This document shows positions 35,641-45,209 of a DNA stretch of 64,000 bases, piece after piece. Within the stretch, counting starts at the first letter, position 1. The number at the start of each line of letters is the position of its first letter. The position numbers and the translations under genes are program-made. The notes beneath the pieces were generated by a model. That model saw only the letters and a list, made by a program, of their open reading frames with translations. It was not told the DNA's origin and ran no database searches. The stretch spans positions 62,001 through 126,000 of the forward strand of contig NZ_RZRU01000011.1 of assembly GCF_003997495.1 (NCBI RefSeq). Reading direction: 5' to 3'. The stretch comes from Mesorhizobium sp. M7A.F.Ca.US.008.03.1.1 (GTDB lineage: Bacteria > Pseudomonadota > Alphaproteobacteria > Rhizobiales > Rhizobiaceae).

Positions 35641-36270
35641 TCAGTTGGCGGTCTTCGCCTTGTCCTGCTCTTCCTTGAGCTTCTTGGCGAAATCCTGGTT
35701 GTTCTTGGCGACGAAGTCCTGAAGCTTCTTCTGCCGGTCCTCGATGTCCGACTGCTGCAGCGCCGGGCCGTCGTAGGCGCCGCTGAAGCCCTGCAGGGCG
35801 ATCTTGATCGGATTGGGCTGGTTCTGGAAATTCACCGAGGTCAGCGTGATCGCCTGGCCTTTCTTGAATGCCGCGACGAGCTGGTCGGTCAGCGGCACTT
35901 CGGCCACGCAACGATCCGGGAAGCAGATCACATAGTCGAGCTTCTGCGCCTTGCCGGTGTCGATCTGCAGGCCGATGCCCGGAGGCACCAGACGGCCGGT
36001 CGGAACCGTCACCTGGAACACCTTGCGATTCACCTTGCCCTTGAGCTCGATCAGGCTGACGCCGGTGACCAACTGGCCGTTGCCGGCGGTGGTGATGTTC
36101 TGGACGTTGCAGATGTCGACGTCTTCCTGCTTGGTGCAGGCCTTGAACCAGCCTTGCGGAATCTGCTGTTGCTGCTGTGCGGAAGCGGCGGGGAGTCCTG
36201 CGCCCAGAAAGCCGATCACGCCAGCGGCCATGACCGACAGGCGGTACGCGTTGCTGTTCAGGCTCGTCAT
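35641..36270 (-). CDS. Invasion-associated locus B (IalB) family protein
   Basis: A 209-residue secreted protein. The signal peptide ends near PAASA-QQ. The IalB domain (about 40-175) has WFKACTKQEDVDICNVQN, VTVPTGRLVPPGIGLQID and VICFPDRCVAEVPL, with conserved Cys pairs. A charged helical C-terminus (LQDFVAKNNQDFAKKLKEEQ) follows. The ATG at 36270 fits the AGGAAG site better than the GTG 9 bp upstream. IalB relatives are linked to host-cell entry in Bartonella; in rhizobia the role is unclear. Confidence 0.9.
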   Translation of the reverse strand: MTSLNSNAYRLSVMAAGVIGFLGAGLPAASAQQQQQIPQGWFKACTKQEDVDICNVQNITTAGNGQLVTGVSLIELKGKVNRKVFQVTVPTGRLVPPGIGLQIDTGKAQKLDYVICFPDRCVAEVPLTDQLVAAFKKGQAITLTSVNFQNQPNPIKIALQGFSGAYDGPALQQSDIEDRQKKLQDFVAKNNQDFAKKLKEEQDKAKTAN

Positions 36271-36332
36271 GTCGTGCACTTCCTCTCAAATGATCCCGGG
36301 ACCGGCTTCTTCGTGCCGTGTGGTCCAGCTAC

Positions 36333-36355
36333 CTGTTGCCGAAATGAGGCAACAG
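36333..36355. promoter_or_regulatory. Palindrome in divergent promoter region
   Basis: CTGTTGCC (36333-36340) and GGCAACAG (36348-36355) form a perfect 8-bp inverted repeat with a 7-bp spacer, between the divergent IalB and peptide-binding protein genes. It could be an operator or a small hairpin. Confidence 0.35.
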
Positions 36356-36502
36356 AATGACTTCGGAGGGCGTGTTACACTGCAAGCGATGCCGAATCCA
36401 GCCCGGCGTCAGCAATTGTTGAGCGCGCGGTTGGCCGGCGCACAGCCGCCTCATGCTAGGGTGCGCACCGAATCATCAAGCCGACCTGTTAAGGAGACGG
36501 TC

Positions 36503-38323
36503 ATGGGCCGCGTTGTTGTTTGGCTGATCACCGCGATGTCGTTTCTCGCACTTTCGCATCAGCCGGCCGCATCGGAGCCGAAGCACGCGATCGCCATGCA
36601 GGGCGAACCGGCGCTGCCGGCCGACTATACGCATTTCGACTACGTCAATCCCGATGCGCCGAAGGGTGGCTCGATCACCTATTGCGTCGTCGGCAGCTTC
36701 GACAATCTCAATCCTTTCATCCTCAAGAGCCTGCGCACGACGGCGCGCGGCATGATGGACACGATCTTCGGCAATCTGGTCTTCGAGCCGTTGATGCAAC
36801 GCAATGCCGACGAGGCTTTCACGCTCTACGGTTTGCTGGCCGACAGCGCCGACATGGACCCGGAGCGCAAGAGCATCGAATTCCATCTCAACCCGAATGC
36901 CAAATGGTCGGACGGCCAGCCGGTGACGCCGGAGGACGTGCTGTTCAGTTATGACGTCTATACCGAGAAAGGTCGCCCGCCCTACAGCGACCGCATGGCC
37001 AGGGTCGCCAAGCTCGAAAAGACCGGCGACCACAGCGTGCGCTTCACCTTCAACGACAAGGCCGATCGCGAATTCCCGCTGATCATCGCGCTGACCCCGA
37101 TCATCCCGAAGCATACCTTCGACAAGGAGACTTTCGACAGGACGACGCTCAAGCCGGTGATCGGCAGTGGCCCCTATACGATCGCTCAGGTGCAGCCCGG
37201 CCAGCGCATCGTGTTCAAGCGCAACCCCGAATATTGGGGCAAGGACGTCCCGGCCAAGCGCGGCTTCGACAATTACGACCAGATCACCATCGAGTATTTC
37301 CTCAACGCCAATGCCAAGCTCGAAGCGTTCAAGAAAGGCCTTTGCGCCATCGACGACGACAGCGATCCGGTGAAACGCGAGCGCGATCTCGATTTTCCGG
37401 CCTTCCACAAGGGCGATGTGGTCGCGCAGACCTTCGACACCGGCATTCCGCCCGTGGTGACCGGTTTCCTGTTCAACACGCGGTTGCCGAAATTCGCCAA
37501 CCCGGTCGTGCGGCGCGCGCTCGGCATGCTTTACGACTTCGAATGGGCCAACAAGAACCTGTTCGGCGGCAAATACACGCGCACGATGAGTTACTGGCAG
37601 AATTCCGAGCTTTCCGCGCTCGGCCATCCAGCCGACGACAGGGAGAAAGCGCTTCTGGCGCCCTACCCCGGCCGCGTGCCGGCCGATGTCATGGACGGTA
37701 CATGGCGGCCGCCGGTGACCGACGGATCCGGTCAGGACCGCCGCGTCTTGAAGGCAGCCTTCGATCTGCTGAAAAGTGTCGGCTACCACGTGCAGAATGG
37801 AACGATGCTCGATCCCGAAGGCAAACCCTTCGGCTTCGAGATCTTGACCGCTTCGCAGGACGAGGAGCGCCTTGCCGGCATCTACCAGCGCACGCTGGAG
37901 AAGATCGGCATCGACCTCACCATTCGCAGCCTCGACGGCGATCAGATCCAGTCGCGCAAGCAGCGCTTCGATTTCGAGGTCCTGGTCGGATCGAGCGGCT
38001 TCAACAATTCGTTGTCACCCGGCATCGAGCAGAGCGGACGCTGGAGTTCGGCCGCGGCCAGGACGGAAGGCTCGTTCAATCTCGCCGGCGTCGCCGATCC
38101 GGCTGTGGACGCGGCAATCGAGGCGATGCTGCGCGCCCGTTCCAAGGAGGATTATGTTGCCGCCGTTCGCGTTCTCGACCGGCTGCTGATCTCCGGCAAC
38201 TATATGGTGCCGATGCAGCACAACTCGCAGCAATGGATTGCCTACTGGAACTATTTGGCACATCCGCAAAAGACGCCCATATTTGGCTATCAACTGCCGA
38301 CCTGGTGGCGCAAGCCGAATTGA
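36503..38323 (+). CDS. ABC transporter substrate-binding protein, family 5 (YejA-like oligopeptide binding)
   Basis: A 606-residue periplasmic binding protein with a signal peptide (MGRVVVWLITAMSFLALSH, cleavage near AAS). It shows GLLADSADMDPERKSIEFHL, KWSDGQPVTPEDVLFSYDVY and YWGKDVPAKRGFDNYDQITI, typical of the SBP_bac_5 class, and resembles YejA-like peptide or microcin C receptors. AAGGAGACGG precedes the ATG. Its membrane and ATPase partners are not adjacent, so it may serve a transporter encoded elsewhere. The DsbA-like gene follows 17 bp downstream. Confidence 0.92.
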   Translation: MGRVVVWLITAMSFLALSHQPAASEPKHAIAMQGEPALPADYTHFDYVNPDAPKGGSITYCVVGSFDNLNPFILKSLRTTARGMMDTIFGNLVFEPLMQRNADEAFTLYGLLADSADMDPERKSIEFHLNPNAKWSDGQPVTPEDVLFSYDVYTEKGRPPYSDRMARVAKLEKTGDHSVRFTFNDKADREFPLIIALTPIIPKHTFDKETFDRTTLKPVIGSGPYTIAQVQPGQRIVFKRNPEYWGKDVPAKRGFDNYDQITIEYFLNANAKLEAFKKGLCAIDDDSDPVKRERDLDFPAFHKGDVVAQTFDTGIPPVVTGFLFNTRLPKFANPVVRRALGMLYDFEWANKNLFGGKYTRTMSYWQNSELSALGHPADDREKALLAPYPGRVPADVMDGTWRPPVTDGSGQDRRVLKAAFDLLKSVGYHVQNGTMLDPEGKPFGFEILTASQDEERLAGIYQRTLEKIGIDLTIRSLDGDQIQSRKQRFDFEVLVGSSGFNNSLSPGIEQSGRWSSAAARTEGSFNLAGVADPAVDAAIEAMLRARSKEDYVAAVRVLDRLLISGNYMVPMQHNSQQWIAYWNYLAHPQKTPIFGYQLPTWWRKPN

Positions 38324-38340
38324 AAAGTCAGGAGATCGAG

Positions 38341-39021
38341 ATGAGCGAACCGAACGCCATCACCGTCGATGTGGTATCCGATGTCGTCTGCCCGTGGTGC
38401 TTCATCGGCCAGAAGCGGCTCGACAGGGCAATCGCCGCCGTCGGCGATGTCGACGTGCATGTCCGCTGGCGACCGTTCCAGCTCGATCCGACCATTCCGC
38501 CGGAAGGCAAGGATCGCCGCGAATACATGCTGGCAAAATTCGGCAGCGACGAGCGCATCCGCGAGATTCACGCCCGCATCGAGCCGCTCGGCGAAGCGGA
38601 GGACATTTCTTTCGCCTTCGACGCCATCAAGGTGGCGCCGAACACGCTGGATGCGCACCGGCTGATCCGCTGGGCTGGGGCCGCCGGCGAAGCTGTTCAA
38701 AACAGGCTTGTGCGCCGGCTGTTCCAGTTGAATTTCGAGGAAGGCGCCAACATCGGCGATCATGCCGTGCTGGTCGAGGCCGCGCGTGAGGCCGGCATGG
38801 ATGCGTCCGTGGTCGCCACGCTTTTGCCGACCGAGGCCGATGTCGAGGCGGTGCGCACCGAGATCGCCACCGCGTCGCGCATGGGCATTTCTGGTGTGCC
38901 GTGCTTCCTGCTCGAGGACAAATACGCGGTCATGGGCGCACAGGATGCCGACACGCTGGCCGATGCCATTCGCCAGGTTGCGGCTGCCAAGGCGCGCGGC
39001 GAACTGGAAAAGGCCGGCTGA
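38341..39021 (+). CDS. DsbA family oxidoreductase (FrnE-like)
   Basis: A 226-residue thioredoxin-fold protein with the active site C17-P-W-C20 in DVVCPWCFIGQKRL and the cis-Pro loop GISGVPCFLLEDKY. There is no signal peptide, so it is a cytoplasmic FrnE/2-hydroxychromene-isomerase-like member and not the periplasmic DsbA. It probably reduces or isomerises disulfides or acts with glutathione. Starts 17 bp after the peptide-binding protein gene. Confidence 0.93.
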   Translation: MSEPNAITVDVVSDVVCPWCFIGQKRLDRAIAAVGDVDVHVRWRPFQLDPTIPPEGKDRREYMLAKFGSDERIREIHARIEPLGEAEDISFAFDAIKVAPNTLDAHRLIRWAGAAGEAVQNRLVRRLFQLNFEEGANIGDHAVLVEAAREAGMDASVVATLLPTEADVEAVRTEIATASRMGISGVPCFLLEDKYAVMGAQDADTLADAIRQVAAAKARGELEKAG

Positions 39022-39058
39022 GCCGACCGCCCTCTCCTCTCCGCGACAGCAGCAAACG

Positions 39059-39496
39059 TTACTTCACCGTCGCCTTGGCCTTGCTGATGAAAAATCCATG
39101 GCCGTTCGTCGCCGTGCAGGTCAGTCCCTTGGTTGACGACTGGCACGAGAACGGCCCGGCGCTCCAGCTGTTGCCATAGCCAAGCTTGTCGACATCGCTG
39201 CAGCAGCCCTGCTCGCCTGGGTTCTTGATCAGCGTGGCTGGCCCCTTTGGACCCAGGATAATCGTGACGTAGCTTGGCTCGACGCGCGAGCAGCTCAGCT
39301 CCGGGCCACCATCCCTTGGCTCATAGGTGCTTGTGCCGCCTTTGGGCGTGTAGATGCAGCCGATGTTGCCGGACGGCGTGTTGAACTCGATCTGGCCTTC
39401 GGCGCTGGCCGGGATACTCTGCTCGCCGGCATGCGCCAAAGGTACGAGGGGCAGCCAGGCGAAGAGGGACAGGATTGCGGCCGCGCGTGCAAGCAT
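39059..39496 (-). CDS. Small secreted Cys-rich protein (145 aa)
   Basis: The signal peptide (MLARAAAILSLFAWLPLVPL, cleavage after AHA) is followed by a beta-rich domain with six Cys: FNTPSGNIGCIYTP, PELSCSRVEP, GEQGCCSDVD, GPFSCQSS and GLTCTATNGHGFFIS. The pattern resembles DUF6636-type secreted proteins. AAGGAAGC supports the ATG at 39496. It converges on the DsbA-like gene with 37 bp between. Function unknown. Confidence 0.72.
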   Translation of the reverse strand: MLARAAAILSLFAWLPLVPLAHAGEQSIPASAEGQIEFNTPSGNIGCIYTPKGGTSTYEPRDGGPELSCSRVEPSYVTIILGPKGPATLIKNPGEQGCCSDVDKLGYGNSWSAGPFSCQSSTKGLTCTATNGHGFFISKAKATVK

Positions 39497-39993
39497 TGGG
39501 AGCTTCCTTGTTGGAGAACCGGATATGCATGGGTGTCGACGATGCCGGGCAAGGTTCAATCCCGGACGGATGAATTGTCAAACGCAGTTCATCAGCCGAC
39601 CCGACAAGACGGAACGCGCCGCTCAGACGATTTTCCGGTCACTTCCTGCCTCCGGCAATGACGATGACGGCAAGTCCGGCGGGATCCCGGACGGCAACTT
39701 TCTGGTGTTCGGGGCAGCCCCGCACTGAGAAAATCGCTCAGTTCGTACGATTTGAGTTCACAAAACCGTGTGAAAACCTTCCCTAGGGGAAGCTTGTCCG
39801 GCGGCATGCCACCGCAGATCAAGTATTTGAAATCAATAGCAATATTCCGATTTTTGCCGGCCGTTGTCGCCATGTTTCAGCGTGTAATCTGTTGCCTCAC
39901 GGCCACGGCTGCCGAGGCAATCCGGTCGGCCCGGTTTTAAATTAATGGAAAATGATCAATTGGTGTTACCATCCGTAACAAAAGAAAAAAGGT
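39497..39993. other. Intergenic, relatively AT-rich, no supported gene
   Basis: About 500 bp upstream of the ABC protein. Open frames occur on both strands over 39592-39940 without ribosome sites or known domains. It contains the operator-like palindrome at 39757-39774 and a long AT-rich stretch just before the ABC gene. Confidence 0.5.
39757..39774. promoter_or_regulatory. Operator-like palindrome TTCACA-N6-TGTGAA
   Basis: A perfect 6-bp inverted repeat with a 6-bp spacer, about 220 bp upstream of the BacA-like ABC gene. The shape fits a dimeric regulator site. Which regulator is unknown. Confidence 0.4.
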
Positions 39994-41997
39994 TTGGGCG
40001 GGATCGTGATTCGGGTCGGTAGACCATCGCAAGAGTCAGTACCGGAAAAAACACCTCGCGATGCCGCAGGGCGATCGCTTCTGACGCCGGTGTCGTCGAT
40101 GCGCAGCTTCTGGGGCCTGATGAGAGCCTACTGGTTCTCGAGCCGCTGGAGGGAAGCCTGGACGCTGACGCTGGTGATAGCCTTGCTGACAGCGCTCTCC
40201 AGCAAAGCCGACGTCTGGTTTACCGTGGCGGCGGGTGAACTAGCGACCTCAATCGCTTTTTTCCACGACGCCGCGAATACCACCCCACTTGAATCGCTGC
40301 TGACCAATGCAGGCCTGCTTGTGCTGTTGGTCGTGCTCAAGGACATGGGCATCACAGGTGCCTCCAAGTTTGTGTCGGCGACATTGCATCGCAAATGGCG
40401 CGGCTGGCTAAACAGCCGATTCAATGAGGCGCTACTCGACACCAACCACACGCACTACCATGCCCAGCATGGCTCGTCCGGCACGGCAGCGCCCGACAAT
40501 ATCGACCAGCGCGTGCAGGAATCGATCAAGGATATGACAGGCGGCGCCATAGGGCTTGCTATGGGCGTGTTCGGTGTCTTCACCTCGTTCTACTTTGTTG
40601 GCGGCGCATTGCTGAAAAACTCGGTGGAGGTGAAGGGACTTGAGTTTTTAGGAAGCTATGGCAGCGCCGCCCTTGCGCTGCTGGCGGTCGCCATTTACGT
40701 CCCCTTCAACACTTGGATCGCGATGAAACTCGGCGGAATGCTGGAGTGGCTAAACATCAGGATGCAGAAGGCTGAAGGCAGCTATCGCGGCGAACTGATC
40801 ACGTTATTGCGCCGCAGTTTCCATGTCGCGGCCTCGCAAGGCGAAGACGTGCAGAAGACGATACATGGCCGGCTCTATCTCGACATCGATAGCACTTGGT
40901 CGAAGTTCAACATCGTCAACACCGTCTATGCGGGATTCGAATCGGTCTATAATTTTGTCGGTGCCAAAGTTGTTGCTTACGGACCGGGTCTGGTGCCGTT
41001 CATCCACAACGGCCTCGACCTCAAGGGCTACATAACAGGTTCTGAGCAGGTCAACGCGCTGATCAGCAAGTGCTCGTGGTTCATCCACGTCATGCCTGCC
41101 CTTGCCACGTTGCGCGCCAACAGCCAGCGCGTCATCGAATTGGCGCAGGCGATCGAGAATGTTCAGCACCCGCAGGAGTTCTACAGCCAGACAGGCCGCT
41201 CCGACTTCCGCTATGCCAGCCAGAACCCGGTCTTCGGCCTTACCATCCAGAAGCTCGAACTGGCGCATCAGGGTGAGGATGCAACGCCCTTCCTCAGCGC
41301 CGCCAATCTGCGCTTCCGGCGTGGCGAGTGGACCTTCCTGAAAGGCGAATCCGGCAGCGGCAAGACTTCGCTGATCAAGGCGATCAACGGCCTGTGGCCC
41401 TATGGCCGCGGCACCATCGTCTTCCCCGAGGGCGTCAAGAGTTTCTATGCCGCCCAGGAGGTCAAGCTGCAGCAGGTGACGCTGAAGCAACTGGTCTGCC
41501 TTCCGGGCTCCGAGCAGGACCATGGCGACGCGCAGGTCGCGTCGGCGCTGCACAAGGCGGGGCTCGGCGACTTTATCGAGCACATGGGCGACGAAAGCCG
41601 CGAAGGCAAAAGCTGGGACCAGGTGCTGTCGGGCGGCCAGAAACAAAAGCTGGTGGTGGCTCGCATCGTGCTGCAGCAGCCGGGGCTGCTGTTCCTCGAC
41701 GAGGCGACCGGCGCGCTCGACCCCGATGGCAAGGTCGCCTTCCACCAAGCCATCAAGGACAACTGCCCCGATGTCACGGTGATCAGCGTCATGCACGAAG
41801 CGGTTGCGCCAAGATCGATGACGGGCAGCGAATTCTATCACAGCATCGTCGCGATCGCCGACGGCGTCGCCACCAAGAAGCCGCTGGTTCCGACCCTGCC
41901 CGTCGAGCTCACCACCATTCTCGCGCAGCCACTGCCAGCCCCAAGGCCGGTCGAGGACAAGTGGCTGCGTTTCTCGCGCCGGCTGAAGCAGAAGTAA
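39994..41997 (+). CDS. ABC transporter, SbmA/BacA-like membrane domain fused to ATPase
   Basis: A 667-residue half-transporter. The N-terminal membrane domain (about 35-400, six spans) is of the ABC_membrane_2 / SbmA-BacA class (SATLHRKWRGWLNSRFNEAL, NIDQRVQESIKDMTGGAIGL). The ATPase follows: Walker A GESGSGKTS (451-459), signature LSGGQK (545-550) and Walker B LLFLDEATGALD (565-576). Relatives import peptides or are needed for very-long-chain fatty acids and symbiosis in rhizobia; which applies is unknown. The annotated start is a TTG. A GTG at 40006 or the ATG at 40099 are possible, since the first 35 residues are not conserved-looking. Confidence 0.88.
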   Translation: MGGIVIRVGRPSQESVPEKTPRDAAGRSLLTPVSSMRSFWGLMRAYWFSSRWREAWTLTLVIALLTALSSKADVWFTVAAGELATSIAFFHDAANTTPLESLLTNAGLLVLLVVLKDMGITGASKFVSATLHRKWRGWLNSRFNEALLDTNHTHYHAQHGSSGTAAPDNIDQRVQESIKDMTGGAIGLAMGVFGVFTSFYFVGGALLKNSVEVKGLEFLGSYGSAALALLAVAIYVPFNTWIAMKLGGMLEWLNIRMQKAEGSYRGELITLLRRSFHVAASQGEDVQKTIHGRLYLDIDSTWSKFNIVNTVYAGFESVYNFVGAKVVAYGPGLVPFIHNGLDLKGYITGSEQVNALISKCSWFIHVMPALATLRANSQRVIELAQAIENVQHPQEFYSQTGRSDFRYASQNPVFGLTIQKLELAHQGEDATPFLSAANLRFRRGEWTFLKGESGSGKTSLIKAINGLWPYGRGTIVFPEGVKSFYAAQEVKLQQVTLKQLVCLPGSEQDHGDAQVASALHKAGLGDFIEHMGDESREGKSWDQVLSGGQKQKLVVARIVLQQPGLLFLDEATGALDPDGKVAFHQAIKDNCPDVTVISVMHEAVAPRSMTGSEFYHSIVAIADGVATKKPLVPTLPVELTTILAQPLPAPRPVEDKWLRFSRRLKQK

Positions 41998-42270
41998 CCG
42001 TTATTCCACCCCGGTCCGCCTGGTCGAACGGCGGCCGGTGATCACAGTCTCGCGATACCGGCCGCTCGTCGGCACTTTCCCTCCTCACCGCGATTGACAC
42101 GGCAAGGCGCGCTCCTATGTTGCGCCCGCTTGCAGATAGTAAAAACGCGAACCCGCAAGCGGAAAGGTCACCGCGCCATGCCTGGCGACAGTCACAGTCG
42201 AACGCAACAGCCGTCCGCCCAGACGTGACCTCACATGGTTCATGTCCTGCCGGACGGCAAGGAGTGAGCC

Positions 42271-43635
42271 ATGAACGAATTTACCACAGTGGTAAGCGAC
42301 GAGGCCGTCGCGATTGCCCGCATCCTAGCCAACGATCACGTCGCCGACATTGTCGAGGCCCTGAACAGGGAGCCCCGAGAGACCGCGACGGAACTGCTCT
42401 GTGAAGTGACGTTCGAACGCCTGGTCGAAATCTTCGACCAGCCGGAACTCGACGGCGCGCCCGAACTCATGGAGGCGCTGCCGCGCGCCAAGGCGGGCAA
42501 GCTGCTCACCGCCATGTCGGTAGACCGTGCCGCCGACATCCTGCGCGAGCTGGAAGAGCCGGCCCGTTCCGAGCTGCTTGGCGGGCTTGCGCCGCCGCTG
42601 CGCACAACGCTGCTCTCCATCCTCGGCTATCCCGAAGGCAGCGCCGCATCGATCATGACGACGGAGTTCGTCAGCGTGCCCTCGGACTGGACCGTCGGGC
42701 AAACGCTCGACTACATCCGCAAGGTGGAGCGGACGCGCGAGACCGTCTACGCGATCTATATCGTCGATCCGCAGACGCACCTGCTTGTGCGCTCGACGGG
42801 CCTGCGCCGGCTGATCACCGGGGAGCCCGACGATTCGATCATGACGGTGGCGCCGGATCATCTTCCGGTGACGGTCAGCCCGCTGACCGATCGCGAAACC
42901 CTGGCGCAGACGATCTCCAAATACGATCTGCTCGCCGTTCCGGTCGTCGACCATGGCAAGATCATCGGCATCGTCACCATCGACGACATCATCGACACGA
43001 TGATCGCGGAGACGACCGAGGACGTGCACCGTTTCGGCGGCATGGAGGCGCTGGACGAGCCGTACATGAAGATGAGCTTCCTCGCCATGATCAAGAAACG
43101 CGGCGGCTGGCTGTGCGCGCTGTTCATCTCGGAGATGCTGACGGCCAACGCCATGCAGAGCTATGAGGGTGAGCTGGAGAAGGCGATCGTGCTGACGCTG
43201 TTCATCCCGCTGATCATGAGCTCCGGCGGCAATTCCGGCTCGCAGGCGACATCGCTGGTCATCCGTGCGCTGGCGCTGCGCGAGATCGGTCTTGGCGACT
43301 GGTGGCGGGTGGCGCTGCGCGAACTGCCCACCGGTCTCGTGCTTGGGGCCATGCTCGGCGTGGTCGGCATCTGCCGCATCGCTCTCTGGCAATATATGGG
43401 CTTCTACGACTATGGCCCGCACTGGCCGCTAATCGCAACGACGGTCGGCGCTGCACTGGTCGGCATCGTCACCTTCGGTTCGCTGTCGGGGTCGATGCTG
43501 CCGTTCGCCTTGAAACGTATCGGCTTCGACCCTGCAAGCGCATCGGCGCCGTTCGTCGCCACGCTGGTCGATGTCACCGGGCTGGTGATCTACTTCTCGG
43601 TGGCGCTGGTGATCCTGCGCGGCACGCTGCTGTAG
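42271..43635 (+). CDS. mgtE: Magnesium transporter MgtE
   Basis: A 454-residue Mg2+ channel. The N-terminal superhelical domain (about 20-130), two CBS domains (about 135-255, GSAASIMTTEFVSVPSDWTV and KYDLLAVPVVDHGKIIGI) that sense magnesium, and five C-terminal spans (about 285-454) with the pore motif GGNSGSQATSLVIRALAL are all present. GGAGTGAGCC precedes the ATG. A hairpin at 43647-43679 follows. Monocistronic. Confidence 0.96.
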   Translation: MNEFTTVVSDEAVAIARILANDHVADIVEALNREPRETATELLCEVTFERLVEIFDQPELDGAPELMEALPRAKAGKLLTAMSVDRAADILRELEEPARSELLGGLAPPLRTTLLSILGYPEGSAASIMTTEFVSVPSDWTVGQTLDYIRKVERTRETVYAIYIVDPQTHLLVRSTGLRRLITGEPDDSIMTVAPDHLPVTVSPLTDRETLAQTISKYDLLAVPVVDHGKIIGIVTIDDIIDTMIAETTEDVHRFGGMEALDEPYMKMSFLAMIKKRGGWLCALFISEMLTANAMQSYEGELEKAIVLTLFIPLIMSSGGNSGSQATSLVIRALALREIGLGDWWRVALRELPTGLVLGAMLGVVGICRIALWQYMGFYDYGPHWPLIATTVGAALVGIVTFGSLSGSMLPFALKRIGFDPASASAPFVATLVDVTGLVIYFSVALVILRGTLL

Positions 43636-43646
43636 CCGCTTCCTAT

Positions 43647-43679
43647 CTCCGCCGTGGCAAATACCTTGCCGCGGCGGAG
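43647..43679. terminator. Hairpin between mgtE and gor
   Basis: CTCCGCCG (43647-43654) and CGGCGGAG (43672-43679) form a perfect 8-bp stem 11 bp after the mgtE stop and before the converging gor end. No strong T-run. Confidence 0.55.
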
Positions 43680-43700
43680 TTCCGCAGTCCGGCTTTGCCG

Positions 43701-45092
43701 TCAATCCACCCGCGCGCCGTCCTTCACGCGATAGGTCGGCTTGTACATGGTGACCAGTTCTTCCGCCGCCGTCGGATGCACGGCCATCGTACGGTCGAAA
43801 TCGTCCTTGGTCAGGCCGGCCTTCAGCGGGATGCCGAGAAGCTGCGCCATCTCGCCGGCGTCCGGCCCCAATATGTGGGCGCCAAGCACTTTCTTCGACG
43901 CGCCATCGACCACCAGTTTTATCAGCATCTTCTCGTCGCGCCCGGACAGCGTGTGCCGCATCGGCCGGAATGTGGCGCGGTAGATCTCGATGTCGGGGAA
44001 GCGTTTGACGGCATCGTCCTCCGACAGGCCGACCGTGCCGATTTCCGGCTGTGAAAAGACGGCGGTCGCGATCGTCTCGTGATCGGGCGCGGTCGGATTT
44101 CCCTTGAAGGCGGTTTCGATGAAACACATGGCCTCATGGATCGCCACAGGCGTCAGCTGCACGCGGTTGGTGACGTCGCCGATCGCCCAGATGCTGTCGA
44201 TGTTGGTGCGGGAATATTGGTCGACGGCGATGGCGCCAGTCTTGGTCATCTCCAGTCCGATGCCTTCCAGGCCCATATTCTCGGTGTTGGGAATGCGGCC
44301 GATGGCCAGCATCACCTGGTCGACGGTCAGCACCTCGCCGCCGCTGACGAGCGCGTCGAGCCGGCCGTCCGGCCGCTTGCGGATCCATTCGGACACGGAA
44401 TGGCAGAGGATCCTTATCCCCTTCTTTTCCATCGTCTCGTGCAGCATGCGCCGCAGGTCCATGTCGAACCGGCTGAGGATCTCCTTGCCGCGATAGACCA
44501 GCGTGGTGTCGACGCCGAGACCGTGAAAAATGTTGGCGAATTCGACGGCGATGTAGCCGCCGCCCTCGATCATGATCGCCTTGGGCAATTCCTTGAGGTC
44601 GAAAGCCTCGTTGGAAAAGATGCAATGTTCATGGCCAGGCAGCGCCGGATGCGCCGCCGGGCGGCCGCCGGTGGCAATCAGGATCTGGTCTGCTGTGACG
44701 GTGCGATCCTCGCCCAGGAGATGCACGACATGCGGATCGACGATCATGGCGCGCGAGTGGAAGGTCTCGCCGCCGGCGCCCTCGACGTTCCTGACGTAGA
44801 TCGCCTCCAGCCGGCTGATCTCGCGATCCTTGTTGGCGACCAGCGTCTGCCAGTCGAAACTGGCTTCCGGCACTGTCCAGCCATAGCCGGCGGCGTCGGC
44901 AAAGTGCTCGGGAAATTGCGAGGCATAGACGTAGAGCTTTTTCGGCACGCAGCCGCGGATGACGCAGGTGCCGCCGAAGCGGTATTCCTCGGCGATGCCG
45001 ACACGCTTGCCGAGAGCCGCGGCGACGCGCGCCGCCCTCACCCCGCCCGAACCGCCGCCGATGACGAAAAGATCGTAGTCGTAACCAGCCAT
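43701..45092 (-). CDS. gor: Glutathione-disulfide reductase
   Basis: A 463-residue FAD/NADPH enzyme that regenerates glutathione. The FAD motif GGGSGGVRAAR, redox pair C43-x4-C48 in GGTCVIRGCVPKK, NADPH-binding IEGGGYIAVEFANIFHGLG and dimer-interface active-site His in MAVHPTAAEELVTM are all present. The GGTCVIRGCVPKK form is typical of bacterial and plant Gor. Stands alone on the minus strand, facing mgtE. Confidence 0.95.
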   Translation of the reverse strand: MAGYDYDLFVIGGGSGGVRAARVAAALGKRVGIAEEYRFGGTCVIRGCVPKKLYVYASQFPEHFADAAGYGWTVPEASFDWQTLVANKDREISRLEAIYVRNVEGAGGETFHSRAMIVDPHVVHLLGEDRTVTADQILIATGGRPAAHPALPGHEHCIFSNEAFDLKELPKAIMIEGGGYIAVEFANIFHGLGVDTTLVYRGKEILSRFDMDLRRMLHETMEKKGIRILCHSVSEWIRKRPDGRLDALVSGGEVLTVDQVMLAIGRIPNTENMGLEGIGLEMTKTGAIAVDQYSRTNIDSIWAIGDVTNRVQLTPVAIHEAMCFIETAFKGNPTAPDHETIATAVFSQPEIGTVGLSEDDAVKRFPDIEIYRATFRPMRHTLSGRDEKMLIKLVVDGASKKVLGAHILGPDAGEMAQLLGIPLKAGLTKDDFDRTMAVHPTAAEELVTMYKPTYRVKDGARVD

Positions 45093-45150
45093 GACGCGGC
45101 TCTCCAGGCTTCAGAAATGTGTCAGACAGGTAGGCCGCAAACCATCAAAA

Positions 45151-45175
45151 GAAAAGCCCGGACAAGCCGGGCTTT
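45151..45175 (-). terminator. Intrinsic terminator of the rpiA-DUF2059 unit
   Basis: On the minus strand AAAGCCCGG, a 5-nt loop and CCGGGCTTT are followed by TCTTTTG. It lies about 35 bp after the DUF2059 stop. Confidence 0.8.
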
Positions 45176-45209
45176 CGCGGGAGGCCGCAAGGCCATTTGA
45201 AAATGCGGG

